The notes under the pieces: model-generated
The model's input: only the letters and a program-made list of their open reading frames with translations
Databases searched by the model: none
What the model was told of the DNA's origin: nothing
Made by a program: the position numbers and the translations under genes
Shown: one piece after another, positions 16,900 through 26,435 of the stretch
Layout of the letters: each line of letters opens with the position of its first letter
How positions within the stretch are numbered: the stretch's first letter is position 1
Assembly: GCF_019924045.1 (NCBI RefSeq)
Contig: NZ_JAHXBN010000005.1
Coordinates: 62,001-126,000 of the forward strand
Origin: Dyadobacter fermentans
GTDB lineage: Bacteria > Bacteroidota > Bacteroidia > Cytophagales > Spirosomataceae
DNA length: 64,000 nucleotides
Reading direction: 5' to 3'

Positions 16900-18971
16900 T
16901 ATTTTGAATTTTTCTGCCACTCCCAGCCGATCTTCACACCAGCCCAGAGGTTGTTTTTCGGAGCGCTATTGTAATAACGGTTCCCGAATGCGTTGAGGTC
17001 GTAGCCAAGGCTGTAAATGCCCGCGTTGGTCTTTTCTGCGGAGGCGGACAGTTCACTGTAAAAATGTTGCCCCCAGCTTTTCTTCCAGCTAACACGCGCC
17101 ATCCATTGGTTGTAAGCGGTGTTTTTAACCGTATTCGCATCATTGAGATAGAACGAATCACCATGCTGGTAGGTCAGAAATGCCGAAATGCCATATTTGA
17201 GCAGGACGTCCAGGCCCGTCGACTGTGAGAAACGTGGAATACCGGGGATGAGTTTCCCGCTCAGGTCCGTGTCAGCCTGCCGGAACTCTTCATAAGTGTA
17301 TTTGGTGTAAGTGCCCGTATTCCAGAGTTTCAGCATAACGGGTAGTTTTGGATCGGAGAGGATGTCCCAATTGATGTTCCATTCCAGGCCGTTCTGTTTG
17401 GTTTTTCCTGCATTGACAAAATACTCGGCCCCCGCCTCGTCGAGCCTGCGCACGATTGCATTGCGCAGCCCGAAATGGTACAGGCTGATTTCCCCGGAAA
17501 TGATTTTTCCGACTTTCCGGATGCCGATTTCAGTATTGTTGCCTTTTTCAGCTTCCAGGTCCTTCCGGAAACCACCCGCCGACGGGCGCACTTCCTGCAA
17601 GGTAGGAGGGGAGAACCCACCGCTGTACGAGGCGGTGACCGACCAGTTGCCGGCGATCACCTTGTTGGCCGCAAAGCGGGGAATAAATATGCCGTCGAAA
17701 GTCTTTTGATCTTTATTGAATGGGAGCGGGAAATAGCGTTCGTACTTGTATTTCGAAGTATTGTAGCTCAAACCTGCGCTCAGGGTCAGGTCGGTGAGCA
17801 GAGTTGCTTCCAGCTGGCTGAATACGGAGAGATTGGTGGTGCGGATATCTTCTACGGTTTGCTGTTTGTCGGCAACGCCGCCTTTGTTATCGTAATTCCG
17901 CTGCGCCGATTTGCCGTATTGCCATTCGAAACCGCTGGTCCAGTTGGTCTTTACATTGCCCCATTCCGACTTGTTTTGCCAGATATTCCGCCCTCCGATC
18001 CCGTTTTCATCCCTTTTCTCGAAGTTGGAAATGAAAGGGTTGGCAAAATCCGTAAAAGTCAGGTACAATGCGGTGGATTGGGTCCATTTGTCGGATAGCG
18101 GTAAAACGTAATTGCCGCCCAGCAACGCGAGCCTGGTATAAATCGCAGCCTTTTGGGCCTCGCTGCCCGGTACGGTCGCAGTCGACTGGCGGGCTAGTTT
18201 CGGATCTGTCTGATATTGGGCAAGGTTGATACCGCCGGGAGTTTGGTAATACAAATCCGAATACATTCCCAGCAACGAAAGCGTACCCTTTTCTCCAATG
18301 CTCGAACTGGACGTAAACCGGATGGCGTCGCGCACCATGCCGCTGTGGTTACGGTAGCCGTCCTGCTCGCTGTGGCCGTATTGAACGGAAATATCGCCGA
18401 TCTGCAAGGTCGAGTTCCGGCTCTGGAAGCCGTATTTACCGAAGCTTATGCTTTGTTCCACACGGTTCTGAAATTCGTTGTCGGGGCGGCTTTGCATGAG
18501 TACCACACCGCCTGTGCCAGCGCCATAAATACTGCTGCCTGGCCCTTTGATCACTTCCATGCTTTGGATAGCGCCATAATCGATCGAGTTCAAGGGCGTA
18601 TTACCGCTCGCGTCGGTGAACGGGATGCCGTTCCAGTAAAATTTCACATTTCGCACACCGAATGGCGAGCGTATCAGGCTTCCGCGGACCGAAAACCGGT
18701 AGCTGCCTGGTGAGCGCTCTTCCATTCGCACACCCGGGATCGTGTTGACTGCATTCGCCCAGGTATAATTGGAAAAACGGCCCAGCGAGCGCGGCGTAAG
18801 CATTCCTACGGTTGCGGTGGTGGTAAGCGGGTCTTTTTCGGATTCAAATGCGTGCACGGTGACCTCGCGCAGGTCGCGCGCTTGCAGCGAATCGCTCTGG
18901 GCGAATGCCGGTCCCGAATCGTGGAAAATGATAAAAGCCGCAAGAACGCCGGTAATAGAGATTTTGAACAT
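16899..18971 (-). CDS. TonB-dependent receptor
   Basis: The 690-residue protein has a signal peptide ending PAFAQ, a TonB-box-like LREVTVHAFES, a plug domain (about 45-160, with NTIPGVRMEERSPGSYRFSVRGS and IEVIKGPGSSIYGAGTGG-like sequence) and a 22-strand-type barrel. It lacks the CarboxypepD_reg extension of SusC types, so a metal-chelate or small-molecule substrate is more likely than glycan. Its stop overlaps the hemW start, which hints at iron or heme uptake; this is inference. Confidence 0.92.
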   Translation of the reverse strand: MFKISITGVLAAFIIFHDSGPAFAQSDSLQARDLREVTVHAFESEKDPLTTTATVGMLTPRSLGRFSNYTWANAVNTIPGVRMEERSPGSYRFSVRGSLIRSPFGVRNVKFYWNGIPFTDASGNTPLNSIDYGAIQSMEVIKGPGSSIYGAGTGGVVLMQSRPDNEFQNRVEQSISFGKYGFQSRNSTLQIGDISVQYGHSEQDGYRNHSGMVRDAIRFTSSSSIGEKGTLSLLGMYSDLYYQTPGGINLAQYQTDPKLARQSTATVPGSEAQKAAIYTRLALLGGNYVLPLSDKWTQSTALYLTFTDFANPFISNFEKRDENGIGGRNIWQNKSEWGNVKTNWTSGFEWQYGKSAQRNYDNKGGVADKQQTVEDIRTTNLSVFSQLEATLLTDLTLSAGLSYNTSKYKYERYFPLPFNKDQKTFDGIFIPRFAANKVIAGNWSVTASYSGGFSPPTLQEVRPSAGGFRKDLEAEKGNNTEIGIRKVGKIISGEISLYHFGLRNAIVRRLDEAGAEYFVNAGKTKQNGLEWNINWDILSDPKLPVMLKLWNTGTYTKYTYEEFRQADTDLSGKLIPGIPRFSQSTGLDVLLKYGISAFLTYQHGDSFYLNDANTVKNTAYNQWMARVSWKKSWGQHFYSELSASAEKTNAGIYSLGYDLNAFGNRYYNSAPKNNLWAGVKIGWEWQKNSK

Positions 18972-19202
18972 AAGAGTTTAGGGGATATCAATAAAATGCA
19001 AAGCTGATCATAAATGCCAACAGTTTCAATACTTCATCATCCGCTTAACCGCGCAGTCTGGTGCGAAGTTCAACGACTTCCGGCGGTCTGAGAAGAATTT
19101 TCTACAAAAAATGCGTGACTATACGCCTGGTGAGCTGGTAAGATTTTTGCTCAGGCAATGGTATTCGTACAGTAACTGAAATCAACTTTAATACCCAAAA
19201 AC

Positions 19203-19661
19203 ATGAAAAAGATCACCTGGATTGTCGCCTCTCTGCTGCTCGCCGGTACACTTTCACTGACGAGCTGTTCAGACAAAACAAAAGACTCCGCGAAAGAAAC
19301 CGTGGAGGAAGCTAAAAACGATATGGACGAAAACGTGGCCGAAGCCAAAGCCGATATCAAGGAAGCAGGGGATGATTTTGAGGCCAAAGTGAAGCAAGAC
19401 AAGGAGGATTTGAAGAAAGATATCGACGACGCGATCGGTAAACTCGACCGTAAAATAGAAGAAGCCGACGCCAAAATAGACAAGGCTGCCGACAAGGAAA
19501 AAGCCAAATGGCAGGAGCGCAAAAAGGAGCTGAATGCCGAAAAAGAAGAGTTGCAGGCTTCCTGGAAACGCGCCCAGAACGAGACCGCCGACAAGTGGGA
19601 CGAGTTTAAGGCCAACACCAAGGAAAAAATCGCCAAAGTGAAGGCGGACTTGAAGGACTAA
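19203..19661 (+). CDS. Coiled-coil lipoprotein
   Basis: The 152-residue protein has a lipoprotein signal (lipobox LTSC, Cys about residue 22) followed by an almost entirely charged helix rich in Lys, Glu, Asp and Ala, predicted to be one long coiled coil. No enzyme motif is visible. It could be an envelope spacer or stress protein, but I cannot assign a function. A strong bidirectional terminator follows. Confidence 0.8.
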   Translation: MKKITWIVASLLLAGTLSLTSCSDKTKDSAKETVEEAKNDMDENVAEAKADIKEAGDDFEAKVKQDKEDLKKDIDDAIGKLDRKIEEADAKIDKAADKEKAKWQERKKELNAEKEELQASWKRAQNETADKWDEFKANTKEKIAKVKADLKD

Positions 19662-19687
19662 TAAATTGATGAGGGTTATGGAAAATG

Positions 19688-19719
19688 AAAAATGCTCCGT
19701 TTTTTTCGGAGCATTTTTT
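19688..19719. terminator. Bidirectional intrinsic terminator
   Basis: Arms AAAAATGCTCCG (19688-19699) and CGGAGCATTTTT (19707-19718) with T-runs on both strands end the lipoprotein gene and the convergent ctlX-like gene. Confidence 0.92.
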
Positions 19720-19720
19720 G

Positions 19721-20677
19721 TTATCTGACAGGCAGGTGAATCTCGGTCATCATACATCGGGCCGAGCCGCCTCCGTTGCCTTCGATCACCGAAAGGTCAG
19801 TGTGCAACAGACGGGCGTAATCGTCGAGCCGGTCCTTTTGCCGCGGTGTAAGCGAGTCGTAGGCCTGGGTCGACATGACCAGGAACTTGTCGCCTTTGGT
19901 GTTCCGTACCATCAGCATATTGCCCGCGAAATGCCGCATCTGTTCGAGCGATATTTCGATCACTTCCTTATGGGTCTCTTCGAGCACGGATCTCACCATC
20001 AGGCGCTCGTCGGGATCTTTAATGGCTTCCAGGCACACCACGGCGAAAATGTCGCCGACGCACATGAGCACATTGGTGTGGTAAATGGGCTTGTCGTGTT
20101 CGTCGGAGGCCGAAAATGTGATGATTTCGTAACCCAATGCGTCCGCGAACGCGTCGAGTACTTCCTTGTGCGTGCGCGGTGACAGGCAGGCGTAGGCGAT
20201 CTTGTAACGGCGGTCGAAAACCATGCTGCCGGTGCCTTCGAGGTACTTGCCTTGCGCTTCGAAATGGGTCAGGTCAATCACTTCTTCCACTTTAAAATCG
20301 CCGGCCAGCGACTCGATAATGTCGCTGCGGCGTTCCAGACGGCGGTTTTCGGCCATCATCGGGTACAGTACCACTTTACCGCTCTGGTGAAACGAGACCC
20401 AGTTGTTGGAAAAAACAGCATCCGGGCGGTCCACCTCGTCGGTATCGTTGAAAATATGCAGTTCCAGACCGGCTTTTTGGAGCTGGTCGATCATCAGGTC
20501 GAATTCTTCGCGGGCCGTCTGCTGGGCTGTGCCTTTGGTTTGCTGCGCGAACGACTCCTGCTGAAACTCGTTGCTTCCGGCGGTTTCCTCATTGAAACCG
20601 AACCGCACGGGCCTGATCATCATGATCCGGCAGGTCGACTGCGGCTGGATTTGAGCGGATGAAGTGATGACGCGCAT
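19721..20677 (-). CDS. CtlX-like citrulline/guanidino hydrolase
   Basis: The 318-residue protein belongs to the amidinotransferase/arginine deiminase superfamily. MIRPVRFGFNEETAGSNEFQ near the start matches the CtlX type, with FSNNWVSFHQSG, GTGSMVFDR, the YHTNVLMCVGD His motif, and C-terminal GNGGGSARCMMTEI holding the nucleophilic Cys. CtlX enzymes hydrolyse citrulline. The ATG could also be at 20623, giving a protein starting MMIRPVRF. It follows the arginine deiminase-like gene on the same strand by 112 bp, so arginine-to-citrulline-to-ornithine conversion is a plausible shared role. Confidence 0.8.
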   Translation of the reverse strand: MRVITSSAQIQPQSTCRIMMIRPVRFGFNEETAGSNEFQQESFAQQTKGTAQQTAREEFDLMIDQLQKAGLELHIFNDTDEVDRPDAVFSNNWVSFHQSGKVVLYPMMAENRRLERRSDIIESLAGDFKVEEVIDLTHFEAQGKYLEGTGSMVFDRRYKIAYACLSPRTHKEVLDAFADALGYEIITFSASDEHDKPIYHTNVLMCVGDIFAVVCLEAIKDPDERLMVRSVLEETHKEVIEISLEQMRHFAGNMLMVRNTKGDKFLVMSTQAYDSLTPRQKDRLDDYARLLHTDLSVIEGNGGGSARCMMTEIHLPVR

Positions 20678-20789
20678 AGGAGTATCTGATGGTTATTGGA
20701 AATGTATTTTAGAACAATATGTCATGTATTCTCGGTTAATGCAATTTACGATTCTGGCGGCTCGATTACAAGTCTAAAATCAGTAATGC

Positions 20790-22241
20790 CTACCCGCGCA
20801 GCAGCGGCATACTCATGCAGTGCGAGCCGCCGCGGGCACGGGAAAGCTCGGCCGACGGCAGCGTAATAAACGTGTCGGTCAGCTCTTCGGGCGCCAGCTC
20901 GTTGTGCTCGAATTTTTCGAGCAGCCTTTTGGCGGTTATCACCTTAAAACCTTCTTTTTTGAACGCTTCGAGTGTTTTATCGTTGCGGTCATAGCCGATA
21001 ACGACGCCGTCGCGCAATGCGAGCAGATTGCAGGAATCGGTCCATTGCTCGCGTTCGCCATAGGGGAATTCGTTTCCTCCGGAATAAATGAAGCGGACGC
21101 GGCCGGTAATGCCCAGGTCGTCACGGCTGATTTCGGTCAGCAGATCTTCCAGGTTCTCGATTTCGCGCGGCTGCTGTTCATTGCCTTTCACAAATTGTAA
21201 TATTCTGAACTCCTTGTTTACATCCACCGGCGCGAAGAAATGCAGTACGTCCTTTTTGCGCGCCTCGTCACCCACACGTGCGAGCGAGCTCAACAGCACC
21301 CAGGTATCCTTTTTAACCTGCGTAAAAATCGTGTCGATATGCATATAATCCCTCTTTTTAGGGATTTTGATGATGGTGATCTTCTCAACTACACTTTTAT
21401 CAAACAAAATCTTCATCACCTGCTGAGCGGCGTAAATCGACGTGCGCTCGCTGCAACCGATCAGCAAATGCCCCGGCGCGACCATCATCACGTCACCGCC
21501 TTCGAGCGTGCAGCGCTGGTAGTCGCTGGCTTTTTCGTCATCGGGCAGCAGGAAATGCCGCTCGTTTTCGGGGATCTCGATAATATTTTGCTTTAAGTGA
21601 GCAAACATCGGGTGGTAAAAGAAGACGAACTGCGCGAGTATGGATTCTCTGGTCCGCGCCGCTTTGGCCGGCTTATTGAGCAAAATATGGTCATTGATCA
21701 CAATGCCGATGTCCCGCGTAAAAATCAGGTTCGGCAGCGGGGCGAAGAGCATTCTTTTGTCCGAACAATACCCCGAAATGAATATACGGGCCAGCTCGTG
21801 CGCATCGAAGCGGTGCAGCTCTTCCTGGATCTGGTAGGAGCAGCGCTCGATACCGCAAATGGCGGCCGTGAGCTTAATACGGATATTGGAGTCTTCCAAA
21901 ATGTCCCCGAGCAGCCGCTGAATATCGACCACATGGTCGGAAGCGAAGTATTTCTCGGTACCGGGAATAAAGAAAGAGCGCGTAGGATCGTCGTTGATTT
22001 CGGAGAGTTTACCTTTGATTTTTTCGGGATCCAGGAAGTAGAGGAGCAATTTTACGTAATAATCATACTCCTTTCTACGCATGGTGTCGAGGTGCACAAT
22101 ATCCTCGAAGAGCCAGTCCTGCGCCTTGCTGGGTACTACTTTGCCCAGGCCACGATCGGGGCTGTGGATCAAAAGCCTTTTGAGGGTGCCGGTTTCGGAG
22201 GAAACGCCGACGGGAAACCCGGTTATCGGATTAATAGCCAT
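20790..22241 (-). CDS. Arginine deiminase-like protein
   Basis: From the ATG at 22241 the protein has 483 residues, longer than the about 410 of classical arginine deiminases. The catalytic set is present: FTRD, LEGGDV, MHIDTIFTQV (His) and GGSHCMSMPL (Cys near the C-terminus). Activity as L-arginine iminohydrolase is therefore likely but the substrate is not proven. An in-frame start at 22373 would add 44 low-complexity residues and would cover the region where the promoter should lie, so 22241 is preferred. It heads a pair with the CtlX-like gene. Confidence 0.8.
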   Translation of the reverse strand: MAINPITGFPVGVSSETGTLKRLLIHSPDRGLGKVVPSKAQDWLFEDIVHLDTMRRKEYDYYVKLLLYFLDPEKIKGKLSEINDDPTRSFFIPGTEKYFASDHVVDIQRLLGDILEDSNIRIKLTAAICGIERCSYQIQEELHRFDAHELARIFISGYCSDKRMLFAPLPNLIFTRDIGIVINDHILLNKPAKAARTRESILAQFVFFYHPMFAHLKQNIIEIPENERHFLLPDDEKASDYQRCTLEGGDVMMVAPGHLLIGCSERTSIYAAQQVMKILFDKSVVEKITIIKIPKKRDYMHIDTIFTQVKKDTWVLLSSLARVGDEARKKDVLHFFAPVDVNKEFRILQFVKGNEQQPREIENLEDLLTEISRDDLGITGRVRFIYSGGNEFPYGEREQWTDSCNLLALRDGVVIGYDRNDKTLEAFKKEGFKVITAKRLLEKFEHNELAPEELTDTFITLPSAELSRARGGSHCMSMPLLRG

Positions 22242-22449
22242 AAATGAAGTGTTTGGAACGCTGGGGCGCAAAGTAAATGTTTCTTCGGGAATTAAAAACC
22301 GGCCTTTCTTCAACCCGTTTATTCTCTGACCGTTTAAGGCATAAATATCTCCTGTACGGGAACAACCTGCCACTTAAAAAGGTTGTACAAAATGAGTGTC
22401 CCGCAGTTTAAGACATTGACGCTCATTTTCATTTACGGCTAATGCGTAT

Positions 22450-22457
22450 TACTTTTG
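22450..22457 (+). promoter_or_regulatory. -7 box TACTTTTG ahead of sufC
   Basis: An exact TAnnTTTG box lies 41 bases before the sufC ATG at 22499. It overlaps the longer in-frame ORF from 22442, which supports the later start. No TTTG at normal -33 spacing is visible. Confidence 0.55.
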
Positions 22458-22498
22458 CGGGAAATTACCACGAACTATCTTTTAAGTATAAATCAGTT

Positions 22499-23257
22499 AT
22501 GCTCTCTATTAATGACTTGCGTGCCTCCATTGAAGGTAAGGAAATATTAAAAGGCATCAATCTGGAAGTCAAGCCGGGTGAAGTGCATGCGATTATGGGG
22601 CCCAATGGTTCCGGTAAAAGTACTTTGGCTTCGGTGTTGGCGGGAAGAGAAGAGTACGAGGTTACTGGCGGAAATGTAGTTTTTGACGGAAAAGACATCC
22701 TTGAAATGGCGCCGGAAGAAAGAGCGGCCGAAGGTATTTTCCTTGCATTCCAATATCCGGTGGAAATTCCGGGCGTTACGACCATCAACTTCTTGAAGAC
22801 GGCTGTTAACGAAATCCGTAAATATAAAGGCGAAAGTCCGCTGGATGCTGCTCAGTTCCTGAAAATGGTGCGTGAAAAAGCGAAACTGGTGAGCATGAAC
22901 GACTCTTTGCTGAAACGCGCATTGAACGAAGGCTTTTCCGGCGGTGAGAAGAAGCGGAATGAAGTGTTCCAGATGGCAGTACTCGAACCGAAACTGGCAA
23001 TTCTGGACGAAACAGATTCAGGCCTGGATATCGATGCGCTCCGTATTGTGGCCGAGGGCGTTAACTCATTGCGCTCGCCGGAACGTTCAACGATCGTTGT
23101 GACGCACTATCAGCGTCTGTTGGATTATATCGTGCCTGATTACGTACACGTATTGTACAAAGGACGGATCGTGAAATCCGGACCGAAGGAGCTTGCTCTC
23201 GAACTGGAAGAAAAAGGTTACGATTGGATCAAAGCGGAAGTTGAAGCGGTAGGTTAA
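22499..23257 (+). CDS. sufC: Fe-S assembly ATPase SufC
   Basis: The 252-residue ABC ATPase has Walker A GPNGSGKST, signature FSGGEKKR, Walker B LAILDETDSGLD and H-loop VVTHYQR; this is the typical SufC length and sequence. SufC drives the SufBCD scaffold that builds iron-sulfur clusters. It is followed 59 bp later by sufD. The gene upstream is divergent, so no sufB precedes it here. Confidence 0.96.
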   Translation: MLSINDLRASIEGKEILKGINLEVKPGEVHAIMGPNGSGKSTLASVLAGREEYEVTGGNVVFDGKDILEMAPEERAAEGIFLAFQYPVEIPGVTTINFLKTAVNEIRKYKGESPLDAAQFLKMVREKAKLVSMNDSLLKRALNEGFSGGEKKRNEVFQMAVLEPKLAILDETDSGLDIDALRIVAEGVNSLRSPERSTIVVTHYQRLLDYIVPDYVHVLYKGRIVKSGPKELALELEEKGYDWIKAEVEAVG

Positions 23258-23316
23258 GTAGAAGACGCATTGTCTGACAGAAACTTAACCCCATACAGCA
23301 CCATACCCCATTATCG

Positions 23317-24636
23317 ATGAGTAACGAGACCATAGATTTAAAAACCAGACTGATCACTGATTTTCATGCCCGTGAAGCGGTGATGAACGGTGAGGCGTCT
23401 TCTGAATTTCACCAGAAAAAACGCGCAGGACTGGCCCTTTTTGAGCAATTAGGCTTCCCGACGATCAAGCACGAGGAGTGGAAATATAGCAACGTAAGAG
23501 ACCTGATCAGTGTATCTTACGATTTCAATGCAGAAAGCTCCATCGGTTTGGCCGAGCTGGAAGACCTGAAAGTGCCCAAGCAGGAGGCTAATATCCTGTA
23601 TTTTGTCAACGGCCGCTACAATGAGGAATTGTCGGCGATCATTTCACCGGTTGGCCAGATTACAATCAGTTCGCTGGCGGATGCTTACAAAAACGATCCC
23701 GCAAAAGTGGCATCGTTTTTCAACGAGCTCACCAAAGACGCCAACGATGCATTCACGGCATTGAACACTGCATTTGCACAGGACGGTGTATTTATCCATA
23801 TTCCTGACAACCAATCCGTAGAGCACCCGATCATTCTGCGCTTCGTGAGTGACGCGCGTGAGCAAAATGTTGGCAGCCAACCACGGAATATCATTTCTGT
23901 GGGTAAAAATGCGCACGTGAAACTGGCAGAGGCGTTCCGCACATTGGGCGATCAGCGCTCGTTTACCAATGCGGTGACTGAAATCCAGGTGGCCGAAGAA
24001 GCGAACGTACAATACTACAAAGTACAGAACGAGAGCGAGAATGCCTACCACATCGGCACTACGCAGGTGCGTATGCTCGACCGCTCGCATTTCTACGCGG
24101 GTACCGTTACGCTGAACGGCAAATTCACGCGCAATAACCTGAACATCGTGCTCGATGGCGAGCATTGCGATGCGCATATGTATGGTCTATACTTCCCGGA
24201 TGGCTCCCAGCACGTAGATAACCACACCGTGGCTGATCACCAGAAGCCCAATTCGGAAAGTAACGAGCTGTATAAAGGTATTTTGCGGGATAAATCGAAA
24301 GGTGTTTTTAACGGAAAGATCTTCGTTCGTCCCGACGCGCAGAAAACCAATGCATTCCAGTCTTGCAAAAACATCGTTTTGTCACCCGATGCGACGATGA
24401 ATACCAAGCCGCAGCTGGAAATCTTTGCCGACGACGTGAAATGTTCGCATGGTACTACCACCGGCCAGATCGACGAGGAAGCATTATTCTACATGCGCTC
24501 ACGCGGGATTTCGCAATCGGAAGCAATGTCGCTGCTCATGTTTGCATTCTGTGCCGACGTGGTTTCGCAGATCAAGATCGACTCGGTTCGTGAATACCTC
24601 GAAAACGTGATCACACAGAAGCTGGCTTCGAAATAG
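23317..24636 (+). CDS. sufD: Fe-S assembly protein SufD
   Basis: The 439-residue SufB/SufD-family protein has the right-handed beta-helix core and the typical DNHTVADHQKPNSESNELYKGILRDKSKGVFNGKIFVRPDAQKTNAFQ-type region (about residues 305-350). The late segment DVKCSHGTTTGQIDEEALFYMRSRGI is also typical. The sequence and length fit SufD rather than SufB. It forms a complex with SufC and SufB. A terminator-like hairpin lies between it and sufS. Confidence 0.94.
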   Translation: MSNETIDLKTRLITDFHAREAVMNGEASSEFHQKKRAGLALFEQLGFPTIKHEEWKYSNVRDLISVSYDFNAESSIGLAELEDLKVPKQEANILYFVNGRYNEELSAIISPVGQITISSLADAYKNDPAKVASFFNELTKDANDAFTALNTAFAQDGVFIHIPDNQSVEHPIILRFVSDAREQNVGSQPRNIISVGKNAHVKLAEAFRTLGDQRSFTNAVTEIQVAEEANVQYYKVQNESENAYHIGTTQVRMLDRSHFYAGTVTLNGKFTRNNLNIVLDGEHCDAHMYGLYFPDGSQHVDNHTVADHQKPNSESNELYKGILRDKSKGVFNGKIFVRPDAQKTNAFQSCKNIVLSPDATMNTKPQLEIFADDVKCSHGTTTGQIDEEALFYMRSRGISQSEAMSLLMFAFCADVVSQIKIDSVREYLENVITQKLASK

Positions 24637-24676
24637 CTTTTACGGGTCTTCGGGCCCTGATTAATACATTTCCTGG

Positions 24677-24710
24677 TACCCAACCGCCATTTTTGGGGTT
24701 GGGTATTTTT
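24677..24710 (+). terminator. Terminator-like hairpin between sufD and sufS
   Basis: Arms TACCCAACC (24677-24685) and GGTTGGGTA (24697-24705), 9 bp perfect, are followed by TTTTTC. It lies inside the suf operon and may reduce readthrough from sufCD into sufS. Confidence 0.7.
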
Positions 24711-24728
24711 CTTAAATGACGAATCACA

Positions 24729-25955
24729 ATGAGCCACAATCTCAATATCGCATCGATCCGCAACGACTTCCCGATCCTGAACGAAGTCGTGAATGGCAAA
24801 CAACTCGTCTATTTCGATAATGCCGCAACAACCCAGAAGCCTCGGCTGGTGCTGGACGCGCTTTCGGGCTACTATGAGCATTACAATGCCAATATTCACC
24901 GGGGCATTCACCATTTGGCAGAGAAGGCAACTTCCGCATTCGAGCAATCGCGGAAGCGCTTGCAGGCATTTTTAAATGCGGAACATTCAGAGGAAATCAT
25001 TTTTACCTACGGAACCACCGACGGTATTAACCTCGTGGCATCCGCTTATGGCCGCAAGTTCTTGAAAGAAGGAGACGAGGTAATCATTTCAACCATGGAG
25101 CACCATTCGAACATTGTGCCCTGGCAAATGCTTTGCGAAGAAAAAGGCTGTATTCTGAAAGTGATCCCGATCAACGACGCCGGCGAGCTTTTGATGGACG
25201 AATATGAGAAGCTGCTGACCGAACGGACCAAATTCGTTTCAGTCGTACACGTTTCGAATGCATTGGGAACCATTAACCCAATCAAAGAAATCATCGCCAA
25301 AGCACACGCGGTAGGCGCGAAAGTGCTCATCGACGGCGCGCAGGCGAGCTCGCATATTGAAATCGACGTACAGGAGCTGGATTGCGACTTCTATTCGCTT
25401 TCCCTGCACAAAATATACGGTCCTACCGGAATGGGTATCCTTTACGGTAAGCGCGATTTGCTGAATGCAATGCCTCCCTACCGCGGTGGCGGCGAGATGA
25501 TCAAAGAAGTGACTTTCGCCAAAACGACTTATAATGAGCTTCCTTACAAATTCGAAGCCGGTACGCCTAACATCGCAGATGTAGTAGCTGCGAAGTTTGC
25601 ATTGGATTATGTGGACGCTTTGGGTAAACCTAACATTGCGGCTTACGAGAACGAATTGCTTGCCTATGCCACCGAAGCTGTGAAAGAGATCGAAGGATTG
25701 CGCATTATCGGCCAGGCTAAGGAGAAAGTAAGCGTTCTTTCATTCGTGATCGAGGGTATTCACCACCAGGATATAGGCGTCTTGCTCGATCAGCAAGGCA
25801 TCGCCGTTCGCACGGGGCACCATTGTACACAACCCCTCATGAACCGCTTCGGCATTACCGGAACCTCGCGCGCGTCGTTTGCTGTTTATAACACGACTGA
25901 GGAGATCGACAAGCTCATTCAGGGGCTGCATAAGGTGAAGCGGATGTTGGGATAA
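24729..25955 (+). CDS. sufS: Cysteine desulfurase SufS
   Basis: SufS takes sulfur from cysteine for Fe-S assembly. The 408-residue group II aminotransferase has the PLP lysine K228 in SLSLHKIYGPTGMGILYGK and active-site C366 in VRTGHHCTQPLM, as in SufS rather than NifS/IscS. It lies downstream of sufD behind a terminator-like hairpin and ahead of two DUF5618 genes and sufE, its usual partner. Confidence 0.97.
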   Translation: MSHNLNIASIRNDFPILNEVVNGKQLVYFDNAATTQKPRLVLDALSGYYEHYNANIHRGIHHLAEKATSAFEQSRKRLQAFLNAEHSEEIIFTYGTTDGINLVASAYGRKFLKEGDEVIISTMEHHSNIVPWQMLCEEKGCILKVIPINDAGELLMDEYEKLLTERTKFVSVVHVSNALGTINPIKEIIAKAHAVGAKVLIDGAQASSHIEIDVQELDCDFYSLSLHKIYGPTGMGILYGKRDLLNAMPPYRGGGEMIKEVTFAKTTYNELPYKFEAGTPNIADVVAAKFALDYVDALGKPNIAAYENELLAYATEAVKEIEGLRIIGQAKEKVSVLSFVIEGIHHQDIGVLLDQQGIAVRTGHHCTQPLMNRFGITGTSRASFAVYNTTEEIDKLIQGLHKVKRMLG

Positions 25956-26002
25956 TTTTTTTAAATTACTGGCATTAATCACTTTAAGACTATGTACACA
26001 TT

Positions 26003-26383
26003 ATGGATAATGCAGTAAATGAGGCCAGAAGATATGTAAACAATGCCAAGGAGCTGCTGCGGGATAAAGCAGGGAAGGATAACGGGGTTTATCAGGACCG
26101 TAAATATGTCAGACTCGCAGGACACGCAGCCTATTTGGGTGTGTTGGTTGCTTTGGATAAGTTGTTTGATGTAAAGAAAGGAACGAGAAAAAGCGTAGAA
26201 TGGTATCAGGAACAGCTCCGCAAGACTGACAGGAAATTACTTGATTCGTTTAACTCGGCATATGATACCCTACACCTCGCAATGGGTTACGACGGTAACA
26301 TTTCCGCGGGAGTTTCTGCTGACGGAATTACAACGGCTGAAAATATTATCAACTGGGTTGAAACCCGCACGGCGGCTGCTTGA
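26003..26383 (+). CDS. DUF5618 protein, copy 1
   Basis: The 126-residue, mostly helical protein matches what I recall of DUF5618 (VNNAKELLRDKAG...GHAAYLGVLVALDKL...WYQEQLRKTDRKLLDSFNSAYDTLHLAMGYDG). It is a clear paralogue of the next gene. No signal peptide or catalytic motif is visible. It lies inside the suf operon between sufS and sufE, 47 bp after sufS. The function is unknown. Confidence 0.75.
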   Translation: MDNAVNEARRYVNNAKELLRDKAGKDNGVYQDRKYVRLAGHAAYLGVLVALDKLFDVKKGTRKSVEWYQEQLRKTDRKLLDSFNSAYDTLHLAMGYDGNISAGVSADGITTAENIINWVETRTAAA

Positions 26384-26435
26384 TTGCGTAATTACATTAG
26401 CTTATTTACTTTCATTTTCTAACTATATACGCATT

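Noticed and set aside
26241..26435. Upstream extension of the second DUF5618 gene
   Set aside because: It runs through the end of copy 1 in another frame; the ATG at 26436 aligns with the start of copy 1.
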